DNA of 58,196 bases, taken from an uncultured Bacteroidales bacterium (lineage in GTDB: Bacteria > Bacteroidota > Bacteroidia > Bacteroidales > P3). Under the pieces are notes generated by a model that was not told the DNA's origin, ran no database searches, and saw only the letters and a list, made by a program, of their open reading frames with translations. Shown piece by piece: positions 20,438-29,593 of the stretch. The translations under genes and the position numbers were made by a program. Where the stretch lies: assembly GCA_947303735.1 (NCBI GenBank), contig CAMYZD010000002.1, positions 1 through 58,196 of the forward strand. Direction: 5' to 3'. Position 1 is the first letter of the stretch. Every line of letters starts with the position of its first letter.

Positions 20438-22696
20438 ATGGCACAGAATAAGAGTAAGAAGGACAAGAGCCAAACGATACGCACAGCGTGGAAGATATTT
20501 GCCGGGCTGTGGATATTCATTTTTCTCTTCTTCACCCTGCTCTCGCTGGGGTGGCTGGGGTTTATGCCCTCGTTTGAGGAGCTGGAAAACCCCAAAAGCA
20601 ACCAAGCCACCGAGGTGATATCGGCCGATGGTGAGATACTGGGCTTCATCGGCATTGAGAACCGCTCGAACGTTACCTACGACGAGCTATCGCCCAACCT
20701 CATCAACGCACTGATAGCCACCGAGGACGTGCGTTTCTATAGGCATTCGGGTATCGACTCGCGCAGCCTGTTCCGCGTCTTCTTCAAGACCCTGATAGGT
20801 CGCCATAGCAGCAGCGGCGGCGGTAGCACCATCACCCAGCAGCTGGCCAAAAACCTTTTCCCACGTGAGCACAAGGGCAAGATAGGCACCGTGTTCTCGA
20901 AGTTCAAGGAGTGGGTAGTGGCGGTAAAGCTGGAACACAACTACTCCAAGCAGGAGATCATTGCCATGTATTTCAACACGGTTGACTTCGGTAGCAACTC
21001 CTTCGGCATCAAGACAGCGGCAAAGACTTTCTTCGACAAGTCCCCTGCCGACCTAAGCGTCACAGAGGCAGCCATGTTGGTAGGTCTCCTGAAAGCTCCC
21101 ACGGCCTATAGTCCTATCCTGCACCCTGAGAACGCGCTGAACCGTAGGAACACAGTCCTCTCGCAAATGAAACGCTACGACTACCTCACCGAAGAGGAGT
21201 TTGAGCAATACAAGGAGGAACCCATCGATGTGTCGCACTATACCCCCCAGAGCCACAACGACGGCCTGGCTACCTATCTGCGCGAATATATCCGCAACTA
21301 TATGAAGGACTGGTGTAAGCACCATCGCAACAATGAGGGTGAACACTACGACGTCCACAAGGACGGACTGCGCATCTATACCACCATCGACTCGAGGATG
21401 CAGCGTTATGCCGAAGCCGCCGTGCGCGAACACATGAGCAAGGAAGTGCAGCCTCAGTTCAACCGCGAGTTGAAGACTCGTGGTGGCAACCCCTTCAACG
21501 ACATCTCGCCCGACCAGCAGGAGAAAATATTGGTGCAGGCAATGAAAAACTCCGACCGCTACTACCAGTTGCATCACGTCCAAGGCAAGAGCGACAAGGA
21601 GATACGTAAGATATTCAAAGAGAAAGTGCCCATGCGCGTCTTCTCATGGAAAGGCAATATCGACACCACTATGTCGCCCTGGGATTCGCTGCTCTACTAC
21701 AAAAAGTTCCTCAATGTGGGCATGATGTCGGTCGAACCCGGGACGGGCTACGTCAAAGCCTATGTGGGCGGCATCAACTATCGCTACTTCAAATACGACA
21801 ACGTGATGAGTCACCGTCAGGTAGGCTCCACCTTCAAACCCTTTGTTTACACCATGGCTCTGCAGGATTTGGGCATGTATCCCTGTACCGAAGTGCCTAA
21901 CGCACAGGTCTGCTTCGAAGTTTGGGGACAGCCCGACTGGTGCCCCAAGAACTCCTCCCACGAGCGTGAGAACCAGATGGTGACCTTGAAATGGGCCTTG
22001 GCACACTCCATCAACTGGGTCTCAGCCTATCTGATGAAGCAGGGCTCGCCGGAGCAGGTCATTAGCATTGCCCGCAAGATGGGCATCGCTAGCGATATCG
22101 ACCCCGTGCCTGCCATCTGTGTCGGCACTCCCGAGATAACCGTCTACGAGATGGCTGGAGCTATGGCCACCTTCGCCAACAAGGGCGAATACGTCGAACC
22201 CATCTTTATCACCCGCATCGAAGACAGCAAGGGCACCGTGCTCGACCGCTTCACCCCCGAGCGTCACGAGGCCATCAGCGAACGTACTGCCTACATGATG
22301 ATCGAGTTGATGAAAGGCGTGGTGCAGAGTGGTACGGGTGTGCGCCTTAACTATAAGTATAAGCTCAACGAATTCAGCAATGCCATAGCGGGCAAGACCG
22401 GCACCACTCAGAACAACTCCGACTGCTGGTTTGTGGGCATCACTCCCAAACTCGCCACCGCCATCTGGACTGGCGGCGAGGTACGTAGCATCCACTTCCG
22501 CAATATGACCTTCGGACAAGGTGCCGCGCAGGCGCTGCCTATTTTCGGCTACTACATGCGCAGCATCTATACCGACAAGACACTCAAGTTCCCACGTGGC
22601 GATTTCGACCGTCCCAACGTCCCCTTAGACGTGGAGCTCGACTGCAGCCGTTTCCAACAAGAGATACAAGAAGAGGAACCCTTCTATGACTTCTAA
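20438..22696 (+). CDS. Penicillin-binding protein 1A (transglycosylase/transpeptidase)
   Basis: ATEDVRFYRHSGID, GGSTITQQLAKNLF, RQVGSTFKPFVYTMAL, AGKTGTTQNNSDCWFVG. Confidence 0.94.
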   Translation: MAQNKSKKDKSQTIRTAWKIFAGLWIFIFLFFTLLSLGWLGFMPSFEELENPKSNQATEVISADGEILGFIGIENRSNVTYDELSPNLINALIATEDVRFYRHSGIDSRSLFRVFFKTLIGRHSSSGGGSTITQQLAKNLFPREHKGKIGTVFSKFKEWVVAVKLEHNYSKQEIIAMYFNTVDFGSNSFGIKTAAKTFFDKSPADLSVTEAAMLVGLLKAPTAYSPILHPENALNRRNTVLSQMKRYDYLTEEEFEQYKEEPIDVSHYTPQSHNDGLATYLREYIRNYMKDWCKHHRNNEGEHYDVHKDGLRIYTTIDSRMQRYAEAAVREHMSKEVQPQFNRELKTRGGNPFNDISPDQQEKILVQAMKNSDRYYQLHHVQGKSDKEIRKIFKEKVPMRVFSWKGNIDTTMSPWDSLLYYKKFLNVGMMSVEPGTGYVKAYVGGINYRYFKYDNVMSHRQVGSTFKPFVYTMALQDLGMYPCTEVPNAQVCFEVWGQPDWCPKNSSHERENQMVTLKWALAHSINWVSAYLMKQGSPEQVISIARKMGIASDIDPVPAICVGTPEITVYEMAGAMATFANKGEYVEPIFITRIEDSKGTVLDRFTPERHEAISERTAYMMIELMKGVVQSGTGVRLNYKYKLNEFSNAIAGKTGTTQNNSDCWFVGITPKLATAIWTGGEVRSIHFRNMTFGQGAAQALPIFGYYMRSIYTDKTLKFPRGDFDRPNVPLDVELDCSRFQQEIQEEEPFYDF

Positions 22697-22709
22697 GAAA
22701 GTTGAAATA

Positions 22710-22786
22710 GAGTGACCAGTGACCAGTGACACGATAGCGCTCGTATCACAGGTCACAGGTCATAGGTCACAAAAACAGGTCACTCA
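22710..22786. repeat. Dispersed short repeat, copy B (degenerate)
   Basis: gagtgaccagtgaccagtgacacg...cacaggtcacaggtcataggtcac...ggtcactcat; same AGTGACC/GGTCACT ends as copy A. Confidence 0.65.
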
Positions 22787-22787
22787 T

Positions 22788-23954
22788 ATGAAAGCGGCAG
22801 ACAATTCTCAATTCCTAAGGGCAGACACTGGTGTCAGCCCCGACAATCCTCAATTCAAAAAAGACCTTCTCGGTATGTCGCTGACGGAACTGCAGCAGCT
22901 CTGTGCCATGGAGGGTATGCCCAAATTTGCTGCACGACAGATATGCGACTGGCTCTATGCCAAGAGGGTCGACAGCATTGATGCTATGACCAACCTCTCG
23001 CTCAAAGCCCGTAGCCGCCTGAACGAGATTGCCTACATTGGTCGCCATGCTCCAGTACAATGCCAGGTCTCAAAAGACGGTACCAAGAAATACCTATTTG
23101 AAATTGAAAATTTAAAAGTGAAAAGTGAAATTTCGCGTGAACAGACATCTCAAGACTCCGATAATTTCAATTTTCAATTAAAAAAGTACGTCGAGGCCGT
23201 CTACATCCCTGAACTGAATACCAGCGGAGGTTCTCCGCGCGCCACCCTCTGCATCTCCTGTCAAGTAGGCTGCAAGATGGGCTGCCGTTTTTGCGTCACT
23301 GGGCAGCAAGGCTTCCATGGCAACCTCTCGGCCTCCGATATCCTCAATCAGATATTCTCCATCCCCGAATTTGGCCAGCTCACCAATATCGTATACATGG
23401 GCATGGGCGAACCGATGGACAACCTTTCCAGCGTTCTGCATAGCACGGATGTCCTTACCTCCGATTGGGGCCTCGGTTGGAGCCCCCACCGCATTACCGT
23501 CTCCTCTGTCGGCATCATCCCCGGGCTGAAACGTTTCTTGGACACTTGCCAATGTCACCTTGCCGTAAGCCTCCACAACCCCTTCCCGCAAGAACGGCTC
23601 TCCATCATGCCCATGCAGCGAGCCTATCCCATTGCCGACGTGATTGCCCTGCTCAAACAATATGATTGGAGCGGCCAGCGGCGCGTCTCGTTCGAATACA
23701 CCATGTTTGCCGGGCTCAACGACTCCACCCGTCATGCTGCCGAACTGGTACGCCTGCTGAAGGGGCTCCATTGTCGAGTGAACCTCATCCGTTTCCATTC
23801 CTCGCCCGACACCCCCTATCGCACTGCCTCCCCTCAGTCGATGAACCAATTTCGCGACTACCTCAATAACCATGGCATCACCTGCACCATCCGTGCCTCC
23901 CGCGGCGAAGACATCATGGCCGCCTGTGGCCTGCTGGCTGGGCAAAAACAGTGA
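22788..23954 (+). CDS. rlmN: 23S rRNA (adenine2503-C2)-methyltransferase RlmN
   Basis: RATLCISCQVGCKMGCRFCVTGQQGF, YMGMGEPMDN, SLHNPFPQERLSIMPM, CTIRASRGEDIMAACG. Carries an unusual segment at aa EIENLKVKSE...FNFQLKK. Confidence 0.93.
   Translation: MKAADNSQFLRADTGVSPDNPQFKKDLLGMSLTELQQLCAMEGMPKFAARQICDWLYAKRVDSIDAMTNLSLKARSRLNEIAYIGRHAPVQCQVSKDGTKKYLFEIENLKVKSEISREQTSQDSDNFNFQLKKYVEAVYIPELNTSGGSPRATLCISCQVGCKMGCRFCVTGQQGFHGNLSASDILNQIFSIPEFGQLTNIVYMGMGEPMDNLSSVLHSTDVLTSDWGLGWSPHRITVSSVGIIPGLKRFLDTCQCHLAVSLHNPFPQERLSIMPMQRAYPIADVIALLKQYDWSGQRRVSFEYTMFAGLNDSTRHAAELVRLLKGLHCRVNLIRFHSSPDTPYRTASPQSMNQFRDYLNNHGITCTIRASRGEDIMAACGLLAGQKQ
23098..23182. repeat. Repeat-like insert within rlmN
   Basis: AATTGAAAATT (23102-23112) and AATTTTCAATT (23169-23179) flank an in-frame segment between KYLF and YVEAVYIP. 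Composition matches the intergenic repeats. Confidence 0.65.
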
Positions 23955-24025
23955 TTGGTGACTAGTGATTGGTGATTAGACAAATGAATGTGGCAGCTCT
24001 ATTCACTTTTCACTAATCACTTTTT
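23951..24025. repeat. Dispersed short repeat, copy C
   Basis: cagtgattggtgactagtgattggtgattagacaaatgaatgtggcagc...cacttttcactaatcact; supplies the rlmN stop codon. Confidence 0.7.
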
Positions 24026-24101
24026 TTGCAATTTTTTTTCGCGATGACATACTAAAATGAAAAAAAATACGTAGAAAAGTTTTTATTTCTAAAAAAAAGT
24101 G

Positions 24102-24109
24102 TATTTTTG
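24102..24109 (+). promoter_or_regulatory. -7 box TATTTTTG upstream of the ECF sigma gene
   Basis: Matches TAnnTTTG upstream of 24187. Confidence 0.6.
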
Positions 24110-24186
24110 CAAACTGAAATTAAGGTATCACTAATACGGATATTATCGAAACAAAACTATCAGTTCAACATTTAACAGCGATAGAA

Positions 24187-24780
24187 ATGACTAACGAAGC
24201 AGTTGGCACGCTCACCGATAACGAGCTGATACAAGGTTATATGAATGGTAACCCGAAGTGTTTTGATGTCCTCCTCTCACGATATCAAGCAAAAGTCTAC
24301 GGCTACATTTTCTCTGTAGTGAAAGACAAAGATGTGGCAGACGATATCTTTCAGGACACCTTCTTTAAGGTCGTTGCCACCCTCAATAATGGCGACTACA
24401 AGGATGAAAATAAATTCATCCATTGGGTCATGCGCATCGCCCACAACCTGATTGTCGATTATTTCCGTCGTAACAACAAGATGCCCCTTGTCCCCAACCG
24501 TCCCGATTGTGACGTAGTGGACACGCTAAAACTCCACGATGACAACGTTGAGCAGAGCATCATGCGCCAGCAGACCAGCCGCAATGTGCGCAAACTCGTC
24601 AAGATGCTTCCTCCCGAGCAGCGCCGAGTGGTTATTCTCCGTCATTACGGCAAGTGCGACTTCAAAGACATTGCCGCCCGTACTGGTGTCAGCATAAACA
24701 CCGCTCTGGGTCGAATGCGCTACGCAATCATCAACCTTCGCCGTCTCGCAGAAGAACACAACATGTACTCGGAGCTCTGA
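24187..24780 (+). CDS. RNA polymerase sigma-70 factor, ECF type
   Basis: DIFQDTFFKVVATLNNG, WVMRIAHNLIVDYFRR, LPPEQRRVVILRHYGKCDFKDIAARTGVSINTALGRMRYAIINLRR. Confidence 0.92.
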   Translation: MTNEAVGTLTDNELIQGYMNGNPKCFDVLLSRYQAKVYGYIFSVVKDKDVADDIFQDTFFKVVATLNNGDYKDENKFIHWVMRIAHNLIVDYFRRNNKMPLVPNRPDCDVVDTLKLHDDNVEQSIMRQQTSRNVRKLVKMLPPEQRRVVILRHYGKCDFKDIAARTGVSINTALGRMRYAIINLRRLAEEHNMYSEL

Positions 24781-25002
24781 TACCCTCCGAAAAAATGTTA
24801 ATTAACATTTCTCCGTACAATAATTATAGCCAATTTGAGTTTTTAGGGTGAAAACTTTCAATAGAAAGCAAACACCAATGTTTTTGAATTGAAAATCATA
24901 GAGGCTTATCCTTGGTATGCCCTCATGCGTAGGCAGCCGATTATCAATTCTCAAGCAGCGGAACAGAGAAAACTAACCCTATGTTCAACCTAATTGGCGC
25001 GT

Positions 25003-25164
25003 ATGATGCACGACTACAAGTTCACTGACAACGTCACATCTTATGAAACTGCAAGCACACTCGTACAACCGTCGCCACACGTTGTACAAAACATCCTCCA
25101 ATATGCGAGGTGCTACCAAAACATCCGCATAGGAGATGTAAACATTAAAGTTTATCTCAACTAG
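25003..25164 (+). CDS. Putative 53-aa small protein downstream of the ECF sigma gene
   Basis: Clean frame MMHDYKFTDNVTSYETASTLVQPSPHVVQNILQYARCYQNIRIGDVNIKVYLN* with C/G-biased third positions, followed at once by a terminator. Below the ORF-track length cutoff. Confidence 0.55.
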   Translation: MMHDYKFTDNVTSYETASTLVQPSPHVVQNILQYARCYQNIRIGDVNIKVYLN

Positions 25165-25174
25165 TTAAAAAAAG

Positions 25175-25210
25175 AAGCCTCGGTCCGTAGAACCGAGGCT
25201 TTCTTATTTT
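25175..25210 (+). terminator. Rho-independent terminator
   Basis: AAGCCTCGGT-CCGTAGA-ACCGAGGCTT followed by TCTTATTTT. Confidence 0.85.
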
Positions 25211-25213
25211 GCT

Positions 25214-25312
25214 GAACAGTGACACGAAATTAAGTGATTAGTGAATAGTGATAAGACAAATGAGGGCGGCAGCCAATTTCAATTTTCAACTTTCACAGGT
25301 CACTCCTCTGTC
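25214..25312. repeat. Dispersed short repeat, copy D
   Basis: cagtgacacgaaattaagtgattagtgaatagtgataagacaaatgagggcggcagcc...ttttcaactttcacaggtcact, closely matching copy A. Confidence 0.8.
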
Positions 25313-25657
25313 TCGGAACAAATACTTATCTGTCATAAACCCTAACGACTGATTTGGGTTAAAGACCAGACAAAGTTGAACAAGGGTGTGGTATGACAAA
25401 GGGAAGCTGAATCTTACGGGGTAGAATAAGAACTATATCGTTTTTTTCTACTTGATAAAACTCTAACGCACAATTCCCATGAGCATTTTTTTGTAGTTAT
25501 TCATCATCCTTTTTTTTTAACAAAAAGTACAATAAAAAAATAGAAGCAATAGATTTAAACAATGATTCAGACAATTATTATTTTTTTTATAATATTGGTT
25601 TCCTTATATTTGGAATGAACTTTATCCGAAAAGGCATCATATATCAAAAAAAATGCG

Positions 25658-25665
25658 TATATTTG
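25658..25665 (+). promoter_or_regulatory. Candidate -7 box TATATTTG for the accessory gene train
   Basis: Matches TAnnTTTG; about 400 nt upstream of the first gene at 26061. Confidence 0.5.
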
Positions 25666-26060
25666 CACTTTGAAATCGACGCGAGTTGTCGTGCGATGCG
25701 AAGAAGCATTTGCTATTGGTCCACTTTCTAAATTTCGCCAAAATTTATTCCAAGGACTTCAATACTGGTGCCTTTTGCTTTTGTTTATGTGTTGGTCATT
25801 CGCCACTGCATAGGGAAGCATAGGATAAGGTTCAAATTAGTTTTATTTGGAAAAGACGTTTGGCAATGCCTAGAAAGTATAGGACTAAAGCAACACGAGT
25901 TCTATGCTTTTTTAGTGCTGTATAACCGCCTCTGATGGGGAACTCAAGGAGGCGCAAAGAAAGAAAAAAGAATGATAATGGGTGATAGATTTGAACATAA
26001 GTAACATTCTATATACACAGAAATAGTAACCCATCTCTGTGAATTAAAAATTGACTAAAA

Positions 26061-26675
26061 ATGAAAAAAGAATTTTTAACCGCTAAACAAAAAAACTTAA
26101 TAGTGTCTTTTGCTACAATTGCAACCGCCACTATGATGTGTGCATTCAGCATAGCAGGTAAGGTTGAACCCAAAGACCCTCCGAAGGACAAGAAACCCGT
26201 GGTGGCTTTTGCGCACCTCAATCCCCAGCCGGACAGTGTGACAGTATCAATCCTGGGCGAAGATGTGGCAGCAATCGTTTTCGGTGCCAAGAAAGCTACA
26301 CTGAGTCATCTTAACCCCATGGACCCCCCTGCTGATGGCGAGGTCACAATCGGTGGTGTGAAAGTTGTGAGTAACCTCGGTACACTGAACAAAACGGATT
26401 TGATAACGATTCAATTCCTAATGGCGGATAGTGCATTCTACAACCAGGGAGCTATTACGGTGACTTCCCCATATGCTCCTAGTCATGCCATATCCTTTTT
26501 TAAAGGAAAGAATAGAACTGATTTACTTTTTTCGCTTCAAAGTAGTGAGATAGGTATTGTTGAAAATGGCAAGTTGATTAAAGTTGTCCGCTATCACAAT
26601 GCGCGTCAAATAACCCGTTTTTTTCGTCTTGTTTCTCAAAATGAATTTTACGATAAAATAATCGAAAACCAATAA
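26061..26675 (+). CDS. Hypothetical exported protein, first gene of the caspase/tubulin locus
   Basis: 204 aa; N-terminal hydrophobic segment IVSFATIATATMMCAFSIAGKV; no family recognised. Confidence 0.7.
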   Translation: MKKEFLTAKQKNLIVSFATIATATMMCAFSIAGKVEPKDPPKDKKPVVAFAHLNPQPDSVTVSILGEDVAAIVFGAKKATLSHLNPMDPPADGEVTIGGVKVVSNLGTLNKTDLITIQFLMADSAFYNQGAITVTSPYAPSHAISFFKGKNRTDLLFSLQSSEIGIVENGKLIKVVRYHNARQITRFFRLVSQNEFYDKIIENQ

Positions 26676-26685
26676 TAATCCTGTC

Positions 26686-27846
26686 ATGAAACGAATTGTT
26701 CTTATTATTTCTACTATGCTGATATCATTGTGCGCTTTCGGGCAAAAAAGGCCGACAATGCATGCAATTATTTTTGCTGACACCTATGATGACAAAATTG
26801 GTCCAGGAGCAGATATTAGCAAAACAAAATTTGGTGATTTGCTTTATGCAATTGCCGCAAGTATTGACTATGATGACGACTTTGAATATTATACTGGTGA
26901 TGCTTGTCGTAAGGCAACATTAATGAACGTTCTGGACAATTTTCATTGCGATACAGCAGACGTTGTTGTATTTTGTTATTTAGGACACGGTGTAAGGGCG
27001 CTCGATGACACGTCAATGTTTCCTCAAATGTGCCTGCATGAGAAAAATCAGAAGGACTTTGTTCCTTTAGATTATGTAAGAAACCGATTAGCAGTTCATG
27101 GGGCTCGTGTCACATGGGTTATTGGAGATTGCTGTAATTCCTATAACGAATATGTACGACCGAAGAACCCTGAGGTTGCAGGAGCGACAATGTTGCCTGG
27201 TGCATCAACAAATCTTATCAATCAATTGTTCGTCAAATTTACAGGGGTGATAACAATGTGTGCATCAAAACCAGGAACTTTTGGATGGTGCAATAGCATT
27301 ACAGGAATGTACTTTAACAATGAACTTATTCGAGCCATAGAATCCCCCAGCATCAACAATCTCATACCAAATCGGCCATGGTCGTCAGTGATGAATATGG
27401 TTATGAAAAGTTTGGCAGGACAAACTTTCTATGACAAGAATGATGTTCAGAGAACCCCATATAAAATGGAGCCGCGCTATAGAATTGAACCAAGAAACCC
27501 AATGAAGAATCCTAAAAAACATGAACCAGATGATGGCGAAATAGTAAAAGAACCAACTCTCCAAAATGAACTCAGTGCTATTTCTAATAGCAAGAAACAT
27601 GGCATAGAACGCATGCGGCTTATCACAAAAATACAAGAATCGTATTTTGCTTCCGACGCAATAGTTCGTACCGTGAGTCAAGAAAATGTAGCATACGGTA
27701 CGCCATATACCATTGAAGAATATCTAAATCATTTAGCGCATTCAAAGAACATCGTAAATGTAGTTGTCCGCAATATTAAGCGAGATGCATCAAACAAGGT
27801 TAATTATATGGAGATCCATGAATTTTATTCTGAACTGAAAAAATAA
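26686..27846 (+). CDS. Exported caspase-family (C14-like) peptidase
   Basis: Signal peptide MKRIVLIISTMLISLCAFGQ. Candidate His in ADVVVFCYLGHGVRA and candidate Cys in VTWVIGDCCNSYNE, with the usual beta-strand context of caspase p20. Confidence 0.82.
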   Translation: MKRIVLIISTMLISLCAFGQKRPTMHAIIFADTYDDKIGPGADISKTKFGDLLYAIAASIDYDDDFEYYTGDACRKATLMNVLDNFHCDTADVVVFCYLGHGVRALDDTSMFPQMCLHEKNQKDFVPLDYVRNRLAVHGARVTWVIGDCCNSYNEYVRPKNPEVAGATMLPGASTNLINQLFVKFTGVITMCASKPGTFGWCNSITGMYFNNELIRAIESPSINNLIPNRPWSSVMNMVMKSLAGQTFYDKNDVQRTPYKMEPRYRIEPRNPMKNPKKHEPDDGEIVKEPTLQNELSAISNSKKHGIERMRLITKIQESYFASDAIVRTVSQENVAYGTPYTIEEYLNHLAHSKNIVNVVVRNIKRDASNKVNYMEIHEFYSELKK

Positions 27847-27855
27847 TAAAAAGCC

Positions 27856-28701
27856 ATGAGAAAATTTGTATTATGCGTAATAACGCTGTTTACTTTCAAT
27901 TGCTTACATGCACAACAGCAAACTAATCTCCGCCCAGCCACAGGTATTGATAGTGCCTTCTGTTATTTTGATTCAGACGGCGCACACTTACGAGCAGAGC
28001 TCAGCATAGAAGAAGTCAAAATAATTGAAGCTACCGCAATACGAATAGTAGAAGAGTTTAATTCTAATGTGGCGCAACTCTGGAAGCCATGGACACAGGA
28101 AGAGATGGAGAAGTATACTCCGAAAGAAAGGGAAGAATTCAAAAAGGGCATTGAGACGTCCACTTGGAAACTCTTCATTGCTGATGCAAAGGAGTACTAT
28201 ACCCATGAAACCTCTAACTACAAGGTCTATAAAAGTAATGGGGTTTACTATTACCAAGACCAGTATGGGAAGCCTAAACGTGCTTATAATCCACAAAAAG
28301 ATGATAATGGGGTATTGCGAGAAACGGTGGAAGAAGATATAAAACATCTTCCTGCCAGAATTGAGATTACGAGTAAATATAGGAAAACCAGCACCATGAG
28401 AGAAGTGAGAAAATATCTCAACAACATTAAAAACAACCATACATACTCAAAAGTTGTTTTCAATGCTGGAGGGATTACCGTCTCAAACAAATTACGAAGA
28501 GATGCTGAAGGCCGTTATGTTGGAACAATCTGTTATTATCAAGATTTTTCTGGGTATAGACCTGACGGTGGTTCGTATTCAGACAGAACACTTAGGTGTG
28601 TGACATACTATGTTTACATTACTGTTCAAGGAACACCTGATGGAGATATGATTGTATGGAACATTAAACTTGGCGATATTCGCGCAACTGCTACAGAGTA
28701 G
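27856..28701 (+). CDS. Hypothetical exported protein, paralogue 1
   Basis: Signal peptide MRKFVLCVITLFTFNCLHAQ; central block identical to the next gene. Confidence 0.8.
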   Translation: MRKFVLCVITLFTFNCLHAQQQTNLRPATGIDSAFCYFDSDGAHLRAELSIEEVKIIEATAIRIVEEFNSNVAQLWKPWTQEEMEKYTPKEREEFKKGIETSTWKLFIADAKEYYTHETSNYKVYKSNGVYYYQDQYGKPKRAYNPQKDDNGVLRETVEEDIKHLPARIEITSKYRKTSTMREVRKYLNNIKNNHTYSKVVFNAGGITVSNKLRRDAEGRYVGTICYYQDFSGYRPDGGSYSDRTLRCVTYYVYITVQGTPDGDMIVWNIKLGDIRATATE

Positions 28702-29348
28702 TTGTCTTTCACAATAATTAACCACAATAACAATCATGAGATTATTACTTACATTCTCTGTCTTCTTGAGTTGTTGCTTGTCACTCCATGCTCAAACAGT
28801 AGAATCCCCCACTCCCCGAAGGATAGAAGATAATTATGCATACATTGATTCTTCTGGTTTTCACTTTAAAGGAGAGTTGTCTCATGATGAAGTAAAAATA
28901 ATTGAAGCTGCCGCAATACGAATAGTAGAAGAGTTTAATTCTAATGTGGCGCAACTCTGGAAGCCATGGACACAGGAAGAGATGGAGAAGTATACTCCGA
29001 AAGAAAGGGAAGAATTCAAAAAGGGCATTGAGACGTCCACTTGGAAACTCTTCATTGCTGATGCAAAGGAGTACTATACCCATGAAACCTCTAACTACAA
29101 GGTCTATAAAAGTAATGGGGTTTACTATTACCAAGACCAGTATGGGAAGCCTAAACGTGCTTATAATCCACAAAAAGATGATAATGGGGTATTGCGAGAA
29201 ACGGTGGAAGAAGATATAAAACATCTTCCTGCCAGAATTGAGATTACGAGTAAATATAGGAAAACCAGCACCATGAGAGAAGTGAGAAAATATCTCAACA
29301 ACATTAAAAACAACCATACATACTCAAAAGTTGTTTTCAATGCTGGAG
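28034..29348. repeat. Direct repeat: 438-nt blocks 28034-28471 and 28911-29348, offset 877
   Basis: Identical base for base by direct reading; bracketed by differing bases at 28033/28910 and 28472/29349. Confidence 0.95.
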
Positions 29349-29593
29349 AAGTTTTTTTCCCAAGCAAACTTAGACGTGATAGTGAAGGTAGATACGTCAG
29401 TACTCTATGTTATTATCAAGACTTTACTGGGTATTATCCAGATGGAAGTTTCTTCACGGATAGTTCTTATCATTGTATTACTTTTTATGCTTGGCCTATT
29501 GTGTTAGAAACCACATCAGAAGGAGATGCAATGGTTATTTGGCAAATAAAGCTCGGTGATATCCGAGCAACACAAGATGTAAATAATGAATAG
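28736..29593 (+). CDS. Hypothetical exported protein, paralogue 2
   Basis: Signal peptide MRLLLTFSVFLSCCLSLHAQ; tandem paralogue of 27856-28701. Confidence 0.8.
   Translation: MRLLLTFSVFLSCCLSLHAQTVESPTPRRIEDNYAYIDSSGFHFKGELSHDEVKIIEAAAIRIVEEFNSNVAQLWKPWTQEEMEKYTPKEREEFKKGIETSTWKLFIADAKEYYTHETSNYKVYKSNGVYYYQDQYGKPKRAYNPQKDDNGVLRETVEEDIKHLPARIEITSKYRKTSTMREVRKYLNNIKNNHTYSKVVFNAGEVFFPSKLRRDSEGRYVSTLCYYQDFTGYYPDGSFFTDSSYHCITFYAWPIVLETTSEGDAMVIWQIKLGDIRATQDVNNE

Noticed and set aside
28781-29317. 178-aa minus-strand ORF and its 150-aa twin at 27988-28440
   Set aside because: Both exist only because the sense-strand paralogues share the identical block; they are antisense shadows.
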